Assembly (NCBI RefSeq): GCF_001456025.1
Contig: NZ_LMTZ01000090.1
Span: 1-64,000, forward strand
Direction: 5' to 3'
DNA length: 64,000 nucleotides
Source: Mastigocoleus testarum BC008
Lineage (GTDB): Bacteria > Cyanobacteriota > Cyanobacteriia > Cyanobacteriales > Nostocaceae
The notes below the pieces were generated by a model that was given only the letters and a program-made list of their open reading frames with translations, ran no database searches and was not told where the DNA came from. Positions 47,626 through 55,486 of the stretch are shown here, in pieces; the first letter of the stretch is position 1; every line of letters begins with the position of its first letter. Position numbers and translations under genes: made by a program.

Positions 47626-50619
47626 ATGGGTACCAACAAAAGACGAGGTGGTTATCTCGCCACGGTGGAGGGGGTAAAGAAACTTAAAGAGGCAAAAAGA
47701 ATAAATAAATATACTTATGAAAAAATTAGAGAAGAAGCAAAGGTAACGTTAGATCAAGTAAAACGATTATTTAATCCTCAGTGGGGTAATGGTAAATACA
47801 AAATTGGGGAGGAAGCAGTTGAAGCGATATGTAATGTTTTGGAATTAAAGCCAGAGGATATTGTTGCTGATTGGTACCCAGTAGAAATTTCTTCGTCTGA
47901 ATCAGAAATACCAAAGCCGGTAGTAAATAATCAGGACTTACACACAGACAATACAAGTACAGTCATTGCGACGCAAGAAAGCAATCCCAAACCCTTGGAA
48001 ACTGGTGATGAGTTTGTCAGTCCTAAAAGTAATTCTGATACACCTGAAAGTAAAGCACTACGAATAATAGAGCAAGCAGCTAGAGATGGAGTGGAAGAAC
48101 TCGACCTTTCTGGAATGGGATTAACTCAACTTCCTGCAGAAATAGGTAAATTATCTAAACTTAAAAAACTCATTTTAGGTAAATGGGATCAGAAAAACGG
48201 TAGATGGCTTGGAAATTCTCTGAGCAGTCTGCCACCAGAAATATTTCAACTAACTAACCTCACAACACTTCACCTAGATAATAATGATCTAAGCCTTTTG
48301 CCCCAAGAAATTGAACACCTAACCCAACTTACAACACTTCACCTCAGCGTAAATTTCCTGAGAAGTTTGCCTCCAACAATTGGAAAACTAACCAAACTCA
48401 CAACACTTCACCTTAGTGTGAACTCTCTGAACTGTTTGCCCTCAGAAATTGGACAACTAACCAACCTCACCACACTTCACCTCGTCAATAATGACCTGAG
48501 CAGTTTGCCCTCAGAAATTGGAAAACTAAAAAACCTCACAGCACTTTACCTCAGCGTAAATTCTCTAAGCATTTTACCCTCAGAAATCGGACAACTAACC
48601 AACCTCATAACACTTCACCTCAGCTACAACTCCCTGAGTAGTTTACCCTCAGAAATCGGACAACTAAAAAACCTTACAACACTTGACCTGTATAATAACT
48701 CTTTGAGCAGTTTGCCCCCAGAAATTGGACAACTGAACAACCTTACAACACTTCATCTACACAATAACTCTTTGAGCAGTTTGCCCCCAGAAATTGGACA
48801 ACTAACAAACTTGATAATATTTGACCTGTACAATAACTCTCTGAGCAGTTTGCCCCCAGAAATTGGACAACTAAGCAACCTCACAAAACTTCACCTCAGT
48901 TATAATTATCTGAGCAGTTTGCCCCCAGAAATTGGACAACTAAGCAACCTCACTACACTTCACCTCAGTTATAATTATCTGAGCAGTTTGCCCCCAGAAA
49001 TCGGACAACTAACAAACCTCACTACACTTCACCTCAGGTATAATTCTCTGAGCAGCTTACCCCAAGAAATTGGACAAATAATCAACCTCACTACACTTAA
49101 TATCAGTGAAAATTCCCTACCTCCTACTCCGCCAGAGATTTTAAGTAATCCTGCAAACATTATTAATTACTATCTATCCCTGCAGAATAACCAAACAAAA
49201 CCTCTTCATGAAGCGAAAATGCTTTTGGTTGGTCAAGGTAGTGTTGGTAAAACTAGCCTAAAAGAACGTTTAATTAGAAACAAATACGATCCGCATCGCA
49301 ACAAAACCGATGGTATTGATATTGAAGATTGGACGATAGAATTAGGTGAGCGTCAGCTTCAAGTTAATATTTGGGATTTTGGTGGACAGGAAATCATGCA
49401 TTCTACCCACCAATTTTTCCTGACCAAGCGTAGTCTTTATGTTTTGGTTTTGGACGCCACATTAGGAGAAGAAGAAAACCGCATTGAATATTGGCTGAAG
49501 ATAATTCAAAGTTTCGGTAAGGATTCCCCAGTAATTATTGTCGGGAATAAAGCCGATCAACATCCTTTAGATATTGACCAGCGAAGTTTGCAAAATAAAT
49601 ATCCCCAAATCAAAGCTTTTAAAGAAACTTCTTGTGAGAAAAACACAGGAATTGAGGAATTAGAAGAAGTTATAAAACAAGAAATTAACCAGCTAGAACA
49701 TATTGATGACCAATTACCCCTAACTTGGTTTAATATCAAACAAAAACTGGAAGACTTAGACAAAGATTATATTCCGTACAGTGAATACGAATTCCTTTGC
49801 GAAACAGAAGGGGTAGAGGAAGAAGATAAACAAAGCACTCTGATTCAATTTCTTCACGATTTAGGAGTTGTGCTGAACTTTAAAGACGATCCTAGATTAG
49901 AACATACCCATGTACTTAACCCAGAATGGGTAACTAATGGCGTTTATAAAATTCTCAACGATCGCCATTTGATTCTTGAAGAAAAGGGAATTCTCAGACG
50001 AGAAATGCTAGCAAGAATTTTAAATCGTCGTGACTACCCAAAAAATAAGCATATATTTATTATCGATATGATGCAAAAGTTTGAATTGTGTTTTGAGATT
50101 GAATCAGATAAAAAATTTCTAATATCGGATATTTTACCGAAAGAAGAACCCGAAACAGGTGAGTGGAATAATACCTTAGCTTTTGAATATAATTATCTTG
50201 TTTTACCTAGTAGCATTATTTCCCGTTTCATTGTCCGCATGAATCATTGGATTTCTAGAAAGACTTATTGGCGTAGCGGAGTAGTTCTTGTAAAAGAAGG
50301 GAATAAAGCTTTAGTTAAAGCTGACAGAGAAGATAAAAAAATTATTATTCGTGTCAAGGGTCCAGAAAACACCAGACGTAATCTCTTGACTGCTATTCGT
50401 TCTCAATTTGACTATATTCATAAAACTATTCCTGGTATTACTCCAGAGGAAAAAGTACCTTTGCTAGATCGTCCAGGAGTTCCCCCAGTTGATTACCAGT
50501 GGTTATTAAGTTTGGAAAGAAAAGGTTACAGGGATGTGATTGTACCAGGACTTACTGAAGAAATTAGTATTGAAAAATTACTCGATGGGATTGATGAACC
50601 AAGTAAACGTAGAAATTAG
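47626..50619 (+). CDS. Roco family protein: HTH, leucine-rich repeats, Roc GTPase and COR domain
   Basis: The protein is 997 residues from the ATG at 47626; an in-frame TTG at 47620 is less likely. An N-terminal helix-turn-helix-like domain (about 5-85) is followed by a low-complexity linker (about 90-140) that includes a dispersed-repeat-derived part (102-117). Thirteen 23-residue leucine-rich repeats with the pattern LPPEIGQLxNLTTLHLxYNxLSS (shown only in this consensus) span about 195-505. The Roc GTPase has GQGSVGKT (536-543), DFGGQE (584-589) and NKAD (641-644). A COR dimerisation region completes the protein. Roco proteins are GTP-regulated dimers, and the human LRRK2 kinase belongs to the group; bacterial roles are mostly unknown. 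The near-identical DNA of repeats 8-13 points to recent tandem expansion. The gene lies between inverted 14-bp repeats. Confidence 0.9.
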   Translation: MGTNKRRGGYLATVEGVKKLKEAKRINKYTYEKIREEAKVTLDQVKRLFNPQWGNGKYKIGEEAVEAICNVLELKPEDIVADWYPVEISSSESEIPKPVVNNQDLHTDNTSTVIATQESNPKPLETGDEFVSPKSNSDTPESKALRIIEQAARDGVEELDLSGMGLTQLPAEIGKLSKLKKLILGKWDQKNGRWLGNSLSSLPPEIFQLTNLTTLHLDNNDLSLLPQEIEHLTQLTTLHLSVNFLRSLPPTIGKLTKLTTLHLSVNSLNCLPSEIGQLTNLTTLHLVNNDLSSLPSEIGKLKNLTALYLSVNSLSILPSEIGQLTNLITLHLSYNSLSSLPSEIGQLKNLTTLDLYNNSLSSLPPEIGQLNNLTTLHLHNNSLSSLPPEIGQLTNLIIFDLYNNSLSSLPPEIGQLSNLTKLHLSYNYLSSLPPEIGQLSNLTTLHLSYNYLSSLPPEIGQLTNLTTLHLRYNSLSSLPQEIGQIINLTTLNISENSLPPTPPEILSNPANIINYYLSLQNNQTKPLHEAKMLLVGQGSVGKTSLKERLIRNKYDPHRNKTDGIDIEDWTIELGERQLQVNIWDFGGQEIMHSTHQFFLTKRSLYVLVLDATLGEEENRIEYWLKIIQSFGKDSPVIIVGNKADQHPLDIDQRSLQNKYPQIKAFKETSCEKNTGIEELEEVIKQEINQLEHIDDQLPLTWFNIKQKLEDLDKDYIPYSEYEFLCETEGVEEEDKQSTLIQFLHDLGVVLNFKDDPRLEHTHVLNPEWVTNGVYKILNDRHLILEEKGILRREMLARILNRRDYPKNKHIFIIDMMQKFELCFEIESDKKFLISDILPKEEPETGEWNNTLAFEYNYLVLPSSIISRFIVRMNHWISRKTYWRSGVVLVKEGNKALVKADREDKKIIIRVKGPENTRRNLLTAIRSQFDYIHKTIPGITPEEKVPLLDRPGVPPVDYQWLLSLERKGYRDVIVPGLTEEISIEKLLDGIDEPSKRRN
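47929..47976. repeat. Dispersed GACTTAC-type repeat, copy 2, inside the Roco gene
   Basis: It matches 4631-4678 at 39 of 48 positions and lies in frame in the linker between the HTH and LRR parts, encoding about residues 102-117 (QDLHTDNTSTVIATQ). Confidence 0.75.
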
Positions 50620-50701
50620 TCCCGTAATGCGTAATTATTTTGAAAAAAAGTAGTGGACTAACACACCCTACCTTGCTATCGTGCTGTGAAGAAATCAAAA
50701 A

Positions 50702-51013
50702 TCAAGAATCTAATTGTCCATTAATTCTGGCATTGAAACCATAAACTTGACGATCGCCAGCTAAAGGAATAACTGTAACTTCTTTCTCATCACCTGGTTC
50801 AAACCGAACAGCAGTTCCAGCAGGAATATCAAGACGCATTCCCCGTGCTTGTTCTCTGTCGAAGTTTAAAGCTGCGTTGACCTCATAAAAATGAAAATGG
50901 GAACCAACTTGAATCGGGCGATCGCCTGTATTTGCAACTAGCAATTTTGCTGGTTGACGACCTGCGTTTAATTCAATTTCCCCTTCTGGGGTAATAATTT
51001 CGCCTGGAATCAT
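50702..51013 (-). CDS. ureB: Urease subunit beta
   Basis: The 103-residue protein begins MIPGEIITPEGEIELNAGR and contains GSHFHFYEVN and AVRFEPGDEKEV, all typical of urease beta. With UreA and the catalytic UreC it builds the (abc)3 urease that hydrolyses urea to ammonia and carbon dioxide. ureC would normally follow directly, but the next gene is the convergent Roco gene, so the catalytic subunit must be elsewhere or absent. The ureA-ureB gap is filled by heptamer arrays. Confidence 0.96.
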   Translation of the reverse strand: MIPGEIITPEGEIELNAGRQPAKLLVANTGDRPIQVGSHFHFYEVNAALNFDREQARGMRLDIPAGTAVRFEPGDEKEVTVIPLAGDRQVYGFNARINGQLDS

Positions 51014-51016
51014 AAA

Positions 51017-51198
51017 AAAAAGTCAAAAGTCAAAAGTCAAAAGTTAAAAGTCAGAAGTCAGAAATCAGAAGAAATAACCTATTACTTATTACTTATTACC
51101 TATTACCCATTACTCATCACTCATTACTCATTACTTATTACTCATTACTCATTACTTATTACTTATTACTTATTACTCATTACTTACCACTCATTACC
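51017..51198. repeat. AAAAGTC and TTACTTA heptamer arrays between ureA and ureB
   Basis: An AAAAGTC/AGAAGTC array (51017-51069) is followed by a TTACTTA/TTACTCA array (51081-51198) of about 16 copies. The array runs into the stop codon of ureA (51194-51196). Confidence 0.92.
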
Positions 51199-51496
51199 GA
51201 ATCGGATTATGCACCGTAACTAACTTCGTTCCATCAGGAAAAGTAGCTTCCACCTGCACTTCATTAATCATTTCTGGGATACCTTCCATAACATCATCCC
51301 GAGTTAACAAGGTAGTTCCATAACTCATTAAATCTGATACCGTACGTCCATCCCTCGCACCTTCTAAAATTGCAGCAGAAATAAAAGCGATCGCTTCAGG
51401 ATGATTTAACTTTACACCCCGTTGTTTACGCCTTTCTGCTAACAAAGCAGCGGTAAAAATCAACAGCTTATCTTTTTCCTGCGGTGTTAATTGCAT
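51194..51496 (-). CDS. ureA: Urease subunit gamma
   Basis: The 100-residue protein starts MQLTPQEKDKLLIFTAALLA and includes KLNHPEAIAFISAAILEGARDG and EVQVEATFPDGTKLVTVHNPI in the family's order (second motif given by position). Urease gamma is a structural subunit without the nickel site. It lies 64 nt downstream of ureD. Its TAA stop is at the edge of the heptamer array. Confidence 0.96.
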   Translation of the reverse strand: MQLTPQEKDKLLIFTAALLAERRKQRGVKLNHPEAIAFISAAILEGARDGRTVSDLMSYGTTLLTRDDVMEGIPEMINEVQVEATFPDGTKLVTVHNPIR

Positions 51497-51560
51497 TTTC
51501 TTATTTTGTTTAAAACCCTTAATTAACCTCTTTTGCAGCCTTTGGGTTTATGCGATCGCT

Positions 51561-52538
51561 TTAAAGCATCCAAACCCGAGGAACAGAACTACCACGACTT
51601 AAAAAAGATGTCCGTAACAATAACCAGACATTAATAAACCAGTTTCGCACTTCTGCAGTAGAATTACCTCGATATCTACATAAAAATCCATTATTTAAAC
51701 GAGTAACACCTTGGTTTGGGGATTTGGAATTGGGGATTGGCGTTAGCGCAGCGTGACGCGACAGCGTCATGTGGGGATTGGATTTCCAAAGCGATCGTAC
51801 TTGTTCGACTATATCTTTAGAAATGGTCTTACCAACAAATATCAAACTTCCAATAACTGCTTGTCCTGCTAAACCGTTGGGACTATAGAAAATTTCCTCA
51901 CTACCCGGTAACCATTGTCTATCTATCCATAGGGGTATACCTTCTTGGTAAATTTCCGTGTGCGATCGCCAATTTCCCTGGACAAACTTTTCTCCCCTAG
52001 CAGTACGTCCAAATCGGTTAATTTCCCAACCCAAAAAACTAGCATTATTTGCTAAATCTACTCGTAGGTCTTGGCGATAGTCCGCAGCGTTAAAAACTAT
52101 TGTTTCTTGGGGTAACCATTCCAAACAAGCCCTTTCATCAACATTTATCTCAATCTTTTGTCTTGCTTGGCTCCCATTGCTGCGATAAATTTTACTTGCT
52201 GCAGCTGTTGTAATTAATGCTTGAGAATTGGGTTGTAAGTCGAAATTACACGATAGGCGATCGCCACCAACCACACCACCAGCAGTATGCAAAATGATGC
52301 TGTGACAAATCTTTTGTCCTTCTGGATCAGTTTGCTCTTCTGGATATAATGGACGCTGTACCTTTAATGGTGCTTGATTTTGTTGTTCGACAATAACTGT
52401 TTTTCCCTGACGAGAAGCATAAGTTAAATTGAGCATCCCATGCCAGTTTTTTGAACATGGTGTTTTAGAATTGACTATTTTAGGATTAAGTACTTCAGAG
52501 TTGAGTACTTCAGGATTAAAATCTGAAGGCTGAATCAC
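51561..52538 (-). CDS. ureD: Urease accessory protein UreD with repeat-derived insertions
   Basis: This 325-residue protein is a UreD-type chaperone that helps insert nickel into urease (with UreF and UreG). Family segments WHGMLNLTYASRQGKT, HTAGGVVGGDRL, TTAAASKIYRS, WLPQETIVFN and GVTRLNNGFLCRYRG are present. Two parts are odd. The first 26 residues after a GTG start are NPEVLNSEVLNPKIVNS-like repeats encoded by a degenerate array (52461-52517). Residues about 251-275 are a Pro/Asn/Ser-rich insertion encoded by palindromic and GGGATTGG-type repeat DNA (about 51711-51786), between SLWK and GVTRL. Both are in frame. The reading frame is intact, but function needs testing. The true start may lie after the array. 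Confidence 0.88.
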   Translation of the reverse strand: MIQPSDFNPEVLNSEVLNPKIVNSKTPCSKNWHGMLNLTYASRQGKTVIVEQQNQAPLKVQRPLYPEEQTDPEGQKICHSIILHTAGGVVGGDRLSCNFDLQPNSQALITTAAASKIYRSNGSQARQKIEINVDERACLEWLPQETIVFNAADYRQDLRVDLANNASFLGWEINRFGRTARGEKFVQGNWRSHTEIYQEGIPLWIDRQWLPGSEEIFYSPNGLAGQAVIGSLIFVGKTISKDIVEQVRSLWKSNPHMTLSRHAALTPIPNSKSPNQGVTRLNNGFLCRYRGNSTAEVRNWFINVWLLLRTSFLSRGSSVPRVWML

Positions 52539-52586
52539 AAATCATGTGGATCGAATAGGTATAAACCTAATTATATAAATTTAAAC

Positions 52587-52973
52587 CTACTGGAGATAGA
52601 AAGCAACCATACGTTTCAACCGTCGAGCGCGGTTAGAATAACTTCTCAGTACATCTATTGCAAACATAGGAGTATTTTCAATTGCAAAAAGAAAACGTTC
52701 TCGGTCGAGACATGCGATTATGCAATCAGTTTTAGCGATCGCTGTAGATGCTCGGTCGTGTTCTGGTTGAACTAATGCTCCTTCCCCAAAAACATCACCT
52801 GCTGTAATTGTTTCTACAACTTTTCCATCAACTACAAGTTCAACCTCACCTTGAATAATGCCGTACATCACACTCCCAGTTTCTCCTTCCTCAAATATCG
52901 TCTGACCGGCGACATAAGTCAGGGGAGAAGATGATTTTTGAAAAATTTCAACTGTTTTGACTGGTTCTGACAC
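52587..52973 (-). CDS. Cyclic nucleotide-binding domain protein
   Basis: The 128-residue protein is a single CNB domain (about 8-115) of the Crp/Fnr type. The phosphate-binding cassette FGEGALVQPEHDRASTAIA (about 72-90, shown by its core) is intact, so it could bind cAMP or cGMP. No DNA-binding helix-turn-helix follows, so it is not a transcription factor by itself; it probably acts by binding another protein. It is near ureD on the same strand (48 nt away) but functional linkage is not obvious. Confidence 0.85.
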   Translation of the reverse strand: MSEPVKTVEIFQKSSSPLTYVAGQTIFEEGETGSVMYGIIQGEVELVVDGKVVETITAGDVFGEGALVQPEHDRASTAIAKTDCIIACLDRERFLFAIENTPMFAIDVLRSYSNRARRLKRMVAFYLQ

Positions 52974-53292
52974 TGGTAAAATAAATTTTAGTTAATAAAA
53001 GGTTAAGCTACTCTAAAGAAAGGGTAAACTAATCTAGTTTCTACAAAATCTAGTTTCTAAATAATCTATTTCCTGCAAGATTTTATTAATAGTCAACTCG
53101 GTCGAGAGAGACAGGATAACAACTAGATTTGTAGGATTTGCTTATTCAGTCTTTAAGTATTGATAGTATAATATATCATAAGGTTTTGAGTAAATTAACT
53201 GTTGTTGAATACAACTTAACCTATTTAGTAATTTGCTTTAAATTCAGGCGATATAACAGTATCCAATCAGTTAATGGTCAAGGATTGAAGTG
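52974..53292. repeat. Intergenic region with short array
   Basis: Around 53024-53080 units of AATCTAGTTTCTACA recur with a period of about 17 nt. No gene was seen. Confidence 0.5.
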
Positions 53293-54072
53293 TTAATTTT
53301 TAACAACTTCAGCGATATGTACGCTAGTTGAGTAAACTAGACTAACATAATCTTGTTGTTGAGAAAAATTTTGAAATAAATCTTGTAAATCAGAAACAAG
53401 TTCCTCACGCTCTTTACCTTCACGAGGAAGATAAGAGCTACTCATCGCTCGTCCAATGAGTCCATCCAAATCTAAATCTTGTTTATGAGCAAAGGTATAT
53501 TCCTTGAAATTGACAAAATAGGGAGTTGCTGGGAGTGGTTCCAATTTCTTCATTCGGGACTCTGCAGGATGATTTTTCGAGGATTTCCGGATAATTTTGC
53601 TATATTCTGCTGTAAATCTATCGTTGCGGTTGCGGTTATTCCATACTACTGCTAACCTTCCTGAATCTTTGAGAATCCGTCTGAACTCCATTAGGGTTGG
53701 TTCTAGATTGAACCAATGAAAAGCCTGAAAACAAGTTACTAAATCTACAGATGCATCAAGTAAATTTGTTTCTTCCGCCGTTCCATCTTTCCATTCGATG
53801 TTATTTTTTAGTGTCCCGTCCGTAGCTGCATTTCTCATCGCAGTGTTGGGTTCTATTGCAATTACCTTCAGCCCACGTTCAGCCAACTGACGTGTAGAAA
53901 TACCCGTACCTGCACCAATATCTGCTGCAACTAGCTGAGATGGTGATGTTAAACCTTCGAGAATTAAATCGATTGCTGGTTCAGGATAATTTGGACGATA
54001 TTTTACGTAGTCTTCGACTCGATCAGAAAATCGACCCAAGGGGTTGAGAGCATGTAAAGGTGTTTTATCCAT
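53293..54072 (-). CDS. SAM-dependent methyltransferase (copy without insertion)
   Basis: The 259-residue class I methyltransferase has motif I ADIGAGTG (50-57), the acidic post-I motif VIAIEPN, and the conserved FQAFHWF and GRLAVVWNN segments of the Methyltransf_11 type. The substrate is unknown. It is 40 nt downstream of a paralog (54113-54997) on the same strand; the pair arose by tandem duplication. Their shared N-terminal start (LNPLxRFxDxVExYxKYRPxYP) is typical of the family. Confidence 0.88.
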   Translation of the reverse strand: MDKTPLHALNPLGRFSDRVEDYVKYRPNYPEPAIDLILEGLTSPSQLVAADIGAGTGISTRQLAERGLKVIAIEPNTAMRNAATDGTLKNNIEWKDGTAEETNLLDASVDLVTCFQAFHWFNLEPTLMEFRRILKDSGRLAVVWNNRNRNDRFTAEYSKIIRKSSKNHPAESRMKKLEPLPATPYFVNFKEYTFAHKQDLDLDGLIGRAMSSSYLPREGKEREELVSDLQDLFQNFSQQQDYVSLVYSTSVHIAEVVKN

Positions 54073-54112
54073 GGTTTTTATTCAAAACATCTACAAATAG
54101 GTTAATTTAAAT

Positions 54113-54997
54113 TTAAGGAATCAACTCAGCGATATGTAGGCTGGCACAATATTGCAAATTTACAAAGCCATCTTCGTTTGCAAAACTTCGATACAAATCT
54201 TCTAAATCAGCAACTAATTGTTTTTGTATTGTTTCTTCTGAAGAGATAAATGATACGCTTTTTGCTAAACCGATTAATTTCGCTAAATCTAATTCTTGTT
54301 GATATGCAAATATATGATCTTGAAGGTAATACCACTTTGGATTTTCTCGCAGTGGTTGAACTTTAGCATTAAAATCTGTGGCAAGACGGTTATTTGCTGT
54401 AGTCAAAATTAGTTTGTGATATTCTTTCGTAAAGTTGTCGTCCCGATTTAAATCGTTAAAAACTAGTGCTAATCTTCCAGATGATTTAAGAACTCGGCTA
54501 AACTCCAATAAAGTTGGTTTGGGTTTAAACCAATGAAAAGCTTGAAAAGAAGTTATGAGATCGACAGATGTATCAGGTAAATTTGTTGTTTCTGCTGTTC
54601 CGTCTTTCCATTCAACATTAAAATATGATGTTGATTTTGCAGATACACGGCATGTCCGATCTATATGTGTAGATCCTGTACTTTTTAATTTCGTACTTTC
54701 AGATTCTGTACTTTTAGATTCTATATTTAGAGATATTGCATTTTTACCTGCATTCCTCATCGCTGCATTCGGTTCTATTGCAATTACCCTCACACCACGT
54801 TCAGCTAACTGACGCGCAGCAATTCCTGTACCTGCACCAATATCTGCTACGACGATTTGAGGTGGTGATGCTAAGCCTTCAAGAATCTTATCAATTAATT
54901 CCTCTGGATAAGTAGGACGATATTTGGCATAGTTTTCAACTTTATCAGTGAAACGATTTAGCGGGTTGAGGTTATAAAGAGCTTCACTATGAGTCAT
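54113..54997 (-). CDS. SAM-dependent methyltransferase paralog with an array-derived insertion
   Basis: The 294-residue protein is close to the neighbouring methyltransferase in all motifs (ADIGAGTG at 51-58, FQAFHWF, GRLALVFND). Between RNA(G) near residue 83 and VEWKDG near 128, it has about 35 extra residues rich in Ser, Thr, Lys and Glu (SKSTESESTKLKSTGST), encoded by 54626-54742. The DNA there repeats units like CTAAAAGTACAGAATCTGAA, the same style as the intergenic arrays. The insertion lies on the surface loop after the second strand of the SAM-binding fold, so activity may be kept. Substrate unknown. Confidence 0.87.
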   Translation of the reverse strand: MTHSEALYNLNPLNRFTDKVENYAKYRPTYPEELIDKILEGLASPPQIVVADIGAGTGIAARQLAERGVRVIAIEPNAAMRNAGKNAISLNIESKSTESESTKLKSTGSTHIDRTCRVSAKSTSYFNVEWKDGTAETTNLPDTSVDLITSFQAFHWFKPKPTLLEFSRVLKSSGRLALVFNDLNRDDNFTKEYHKLILTTANNRLATDFNAKVQPLRENPKWYYLQDHIFAYQQELDLAKLIGLAKSVSFISSEETIQKQLVADLEDLYRSFANEDGFVNLQYCASLHIAELIP

Positions 54998-55317
54998 ATA
55001 GCACTAAATAATAAGTTTAGCTGGAACCGAAAGCTATAATTTGTCAGCTTTTGTTAGTACCTAGCGATCGCGTACCAGATCGGTTCTGATGTTAGGGAAC
55101 CTGTAGATAGGGCAAGTCAGCTTGGGCTTGGGTATCAGTAAGTTGAGACATTTAATGTCAATAAATTTTATTTGGTAGAAGCACGCTTAGTATGTTCTCC
55201 AAATACATATCAACAAACCAACCATCTAAAGAAAGATATTATCAGTTGTCAGTTAACAGTTAACAGTTAACGGTTATAGTTATACCAATTCAATAAATCA
55301 TTGCAACAGATTCTCCG

Positions 55318-55345
55318 GTAGAGACGTTGCATGCAACGTCTCTAC
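55318..55345. repeat. GTAGAGACG palindromic repeat, copy 3 (perfect)
   Basis: Two 14-nt arms, GTAGAGACGTTGCA and TGCAACGTCTCTAC, meet without a loop and form a perfect 28-bp palindrome. Confidence 0.9.
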
Positions 55346-55411
55346 AAAATCTATCTGTCTCATTATTTTTCCAAATTGGTATTACAAATCGCCAATCCCT
55401 AATCCCCAACA

Positions 55412-55448
55412 CAAAAAAGCCGCCTCCTTCCAAGAGACAGCTTTTTTG
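55412..55448 (-). terminator. Terminator of groES-groEL
   Basis: On the minus strand, a GCTGTCTC/GAGGCGGC stem (two G-U pairs) flanked by A-rich and T-rich ends (AAAAAA ... TTTTTT) lies about 40 nt past the groEL stop. Confidence 0.8.
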
Positions 55449-55486
55449 TTTGCTTTTTTGTTTAGAAATAATGGGGTGAAGGAATA

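Larger units (their letters stand above)
54998..55486. other. Gap upstream of the methyltransferase pair
   Basis: This 489-bp gap holds AGTTAACA repeats (about 55250-55275), the palindrome at 55318-55345 and the groEL terminator at 55412-55448. The promoter of the methyltransferase pair must lie near 55000-55150. Confidence 0.5.

Noticed and set aside
48190..49140. Repetitive DNA as a tandem satellite
   Set aside because: The 69-bp period encodes well-formed leucine-rich repeats in a long open frame, so it is coding.
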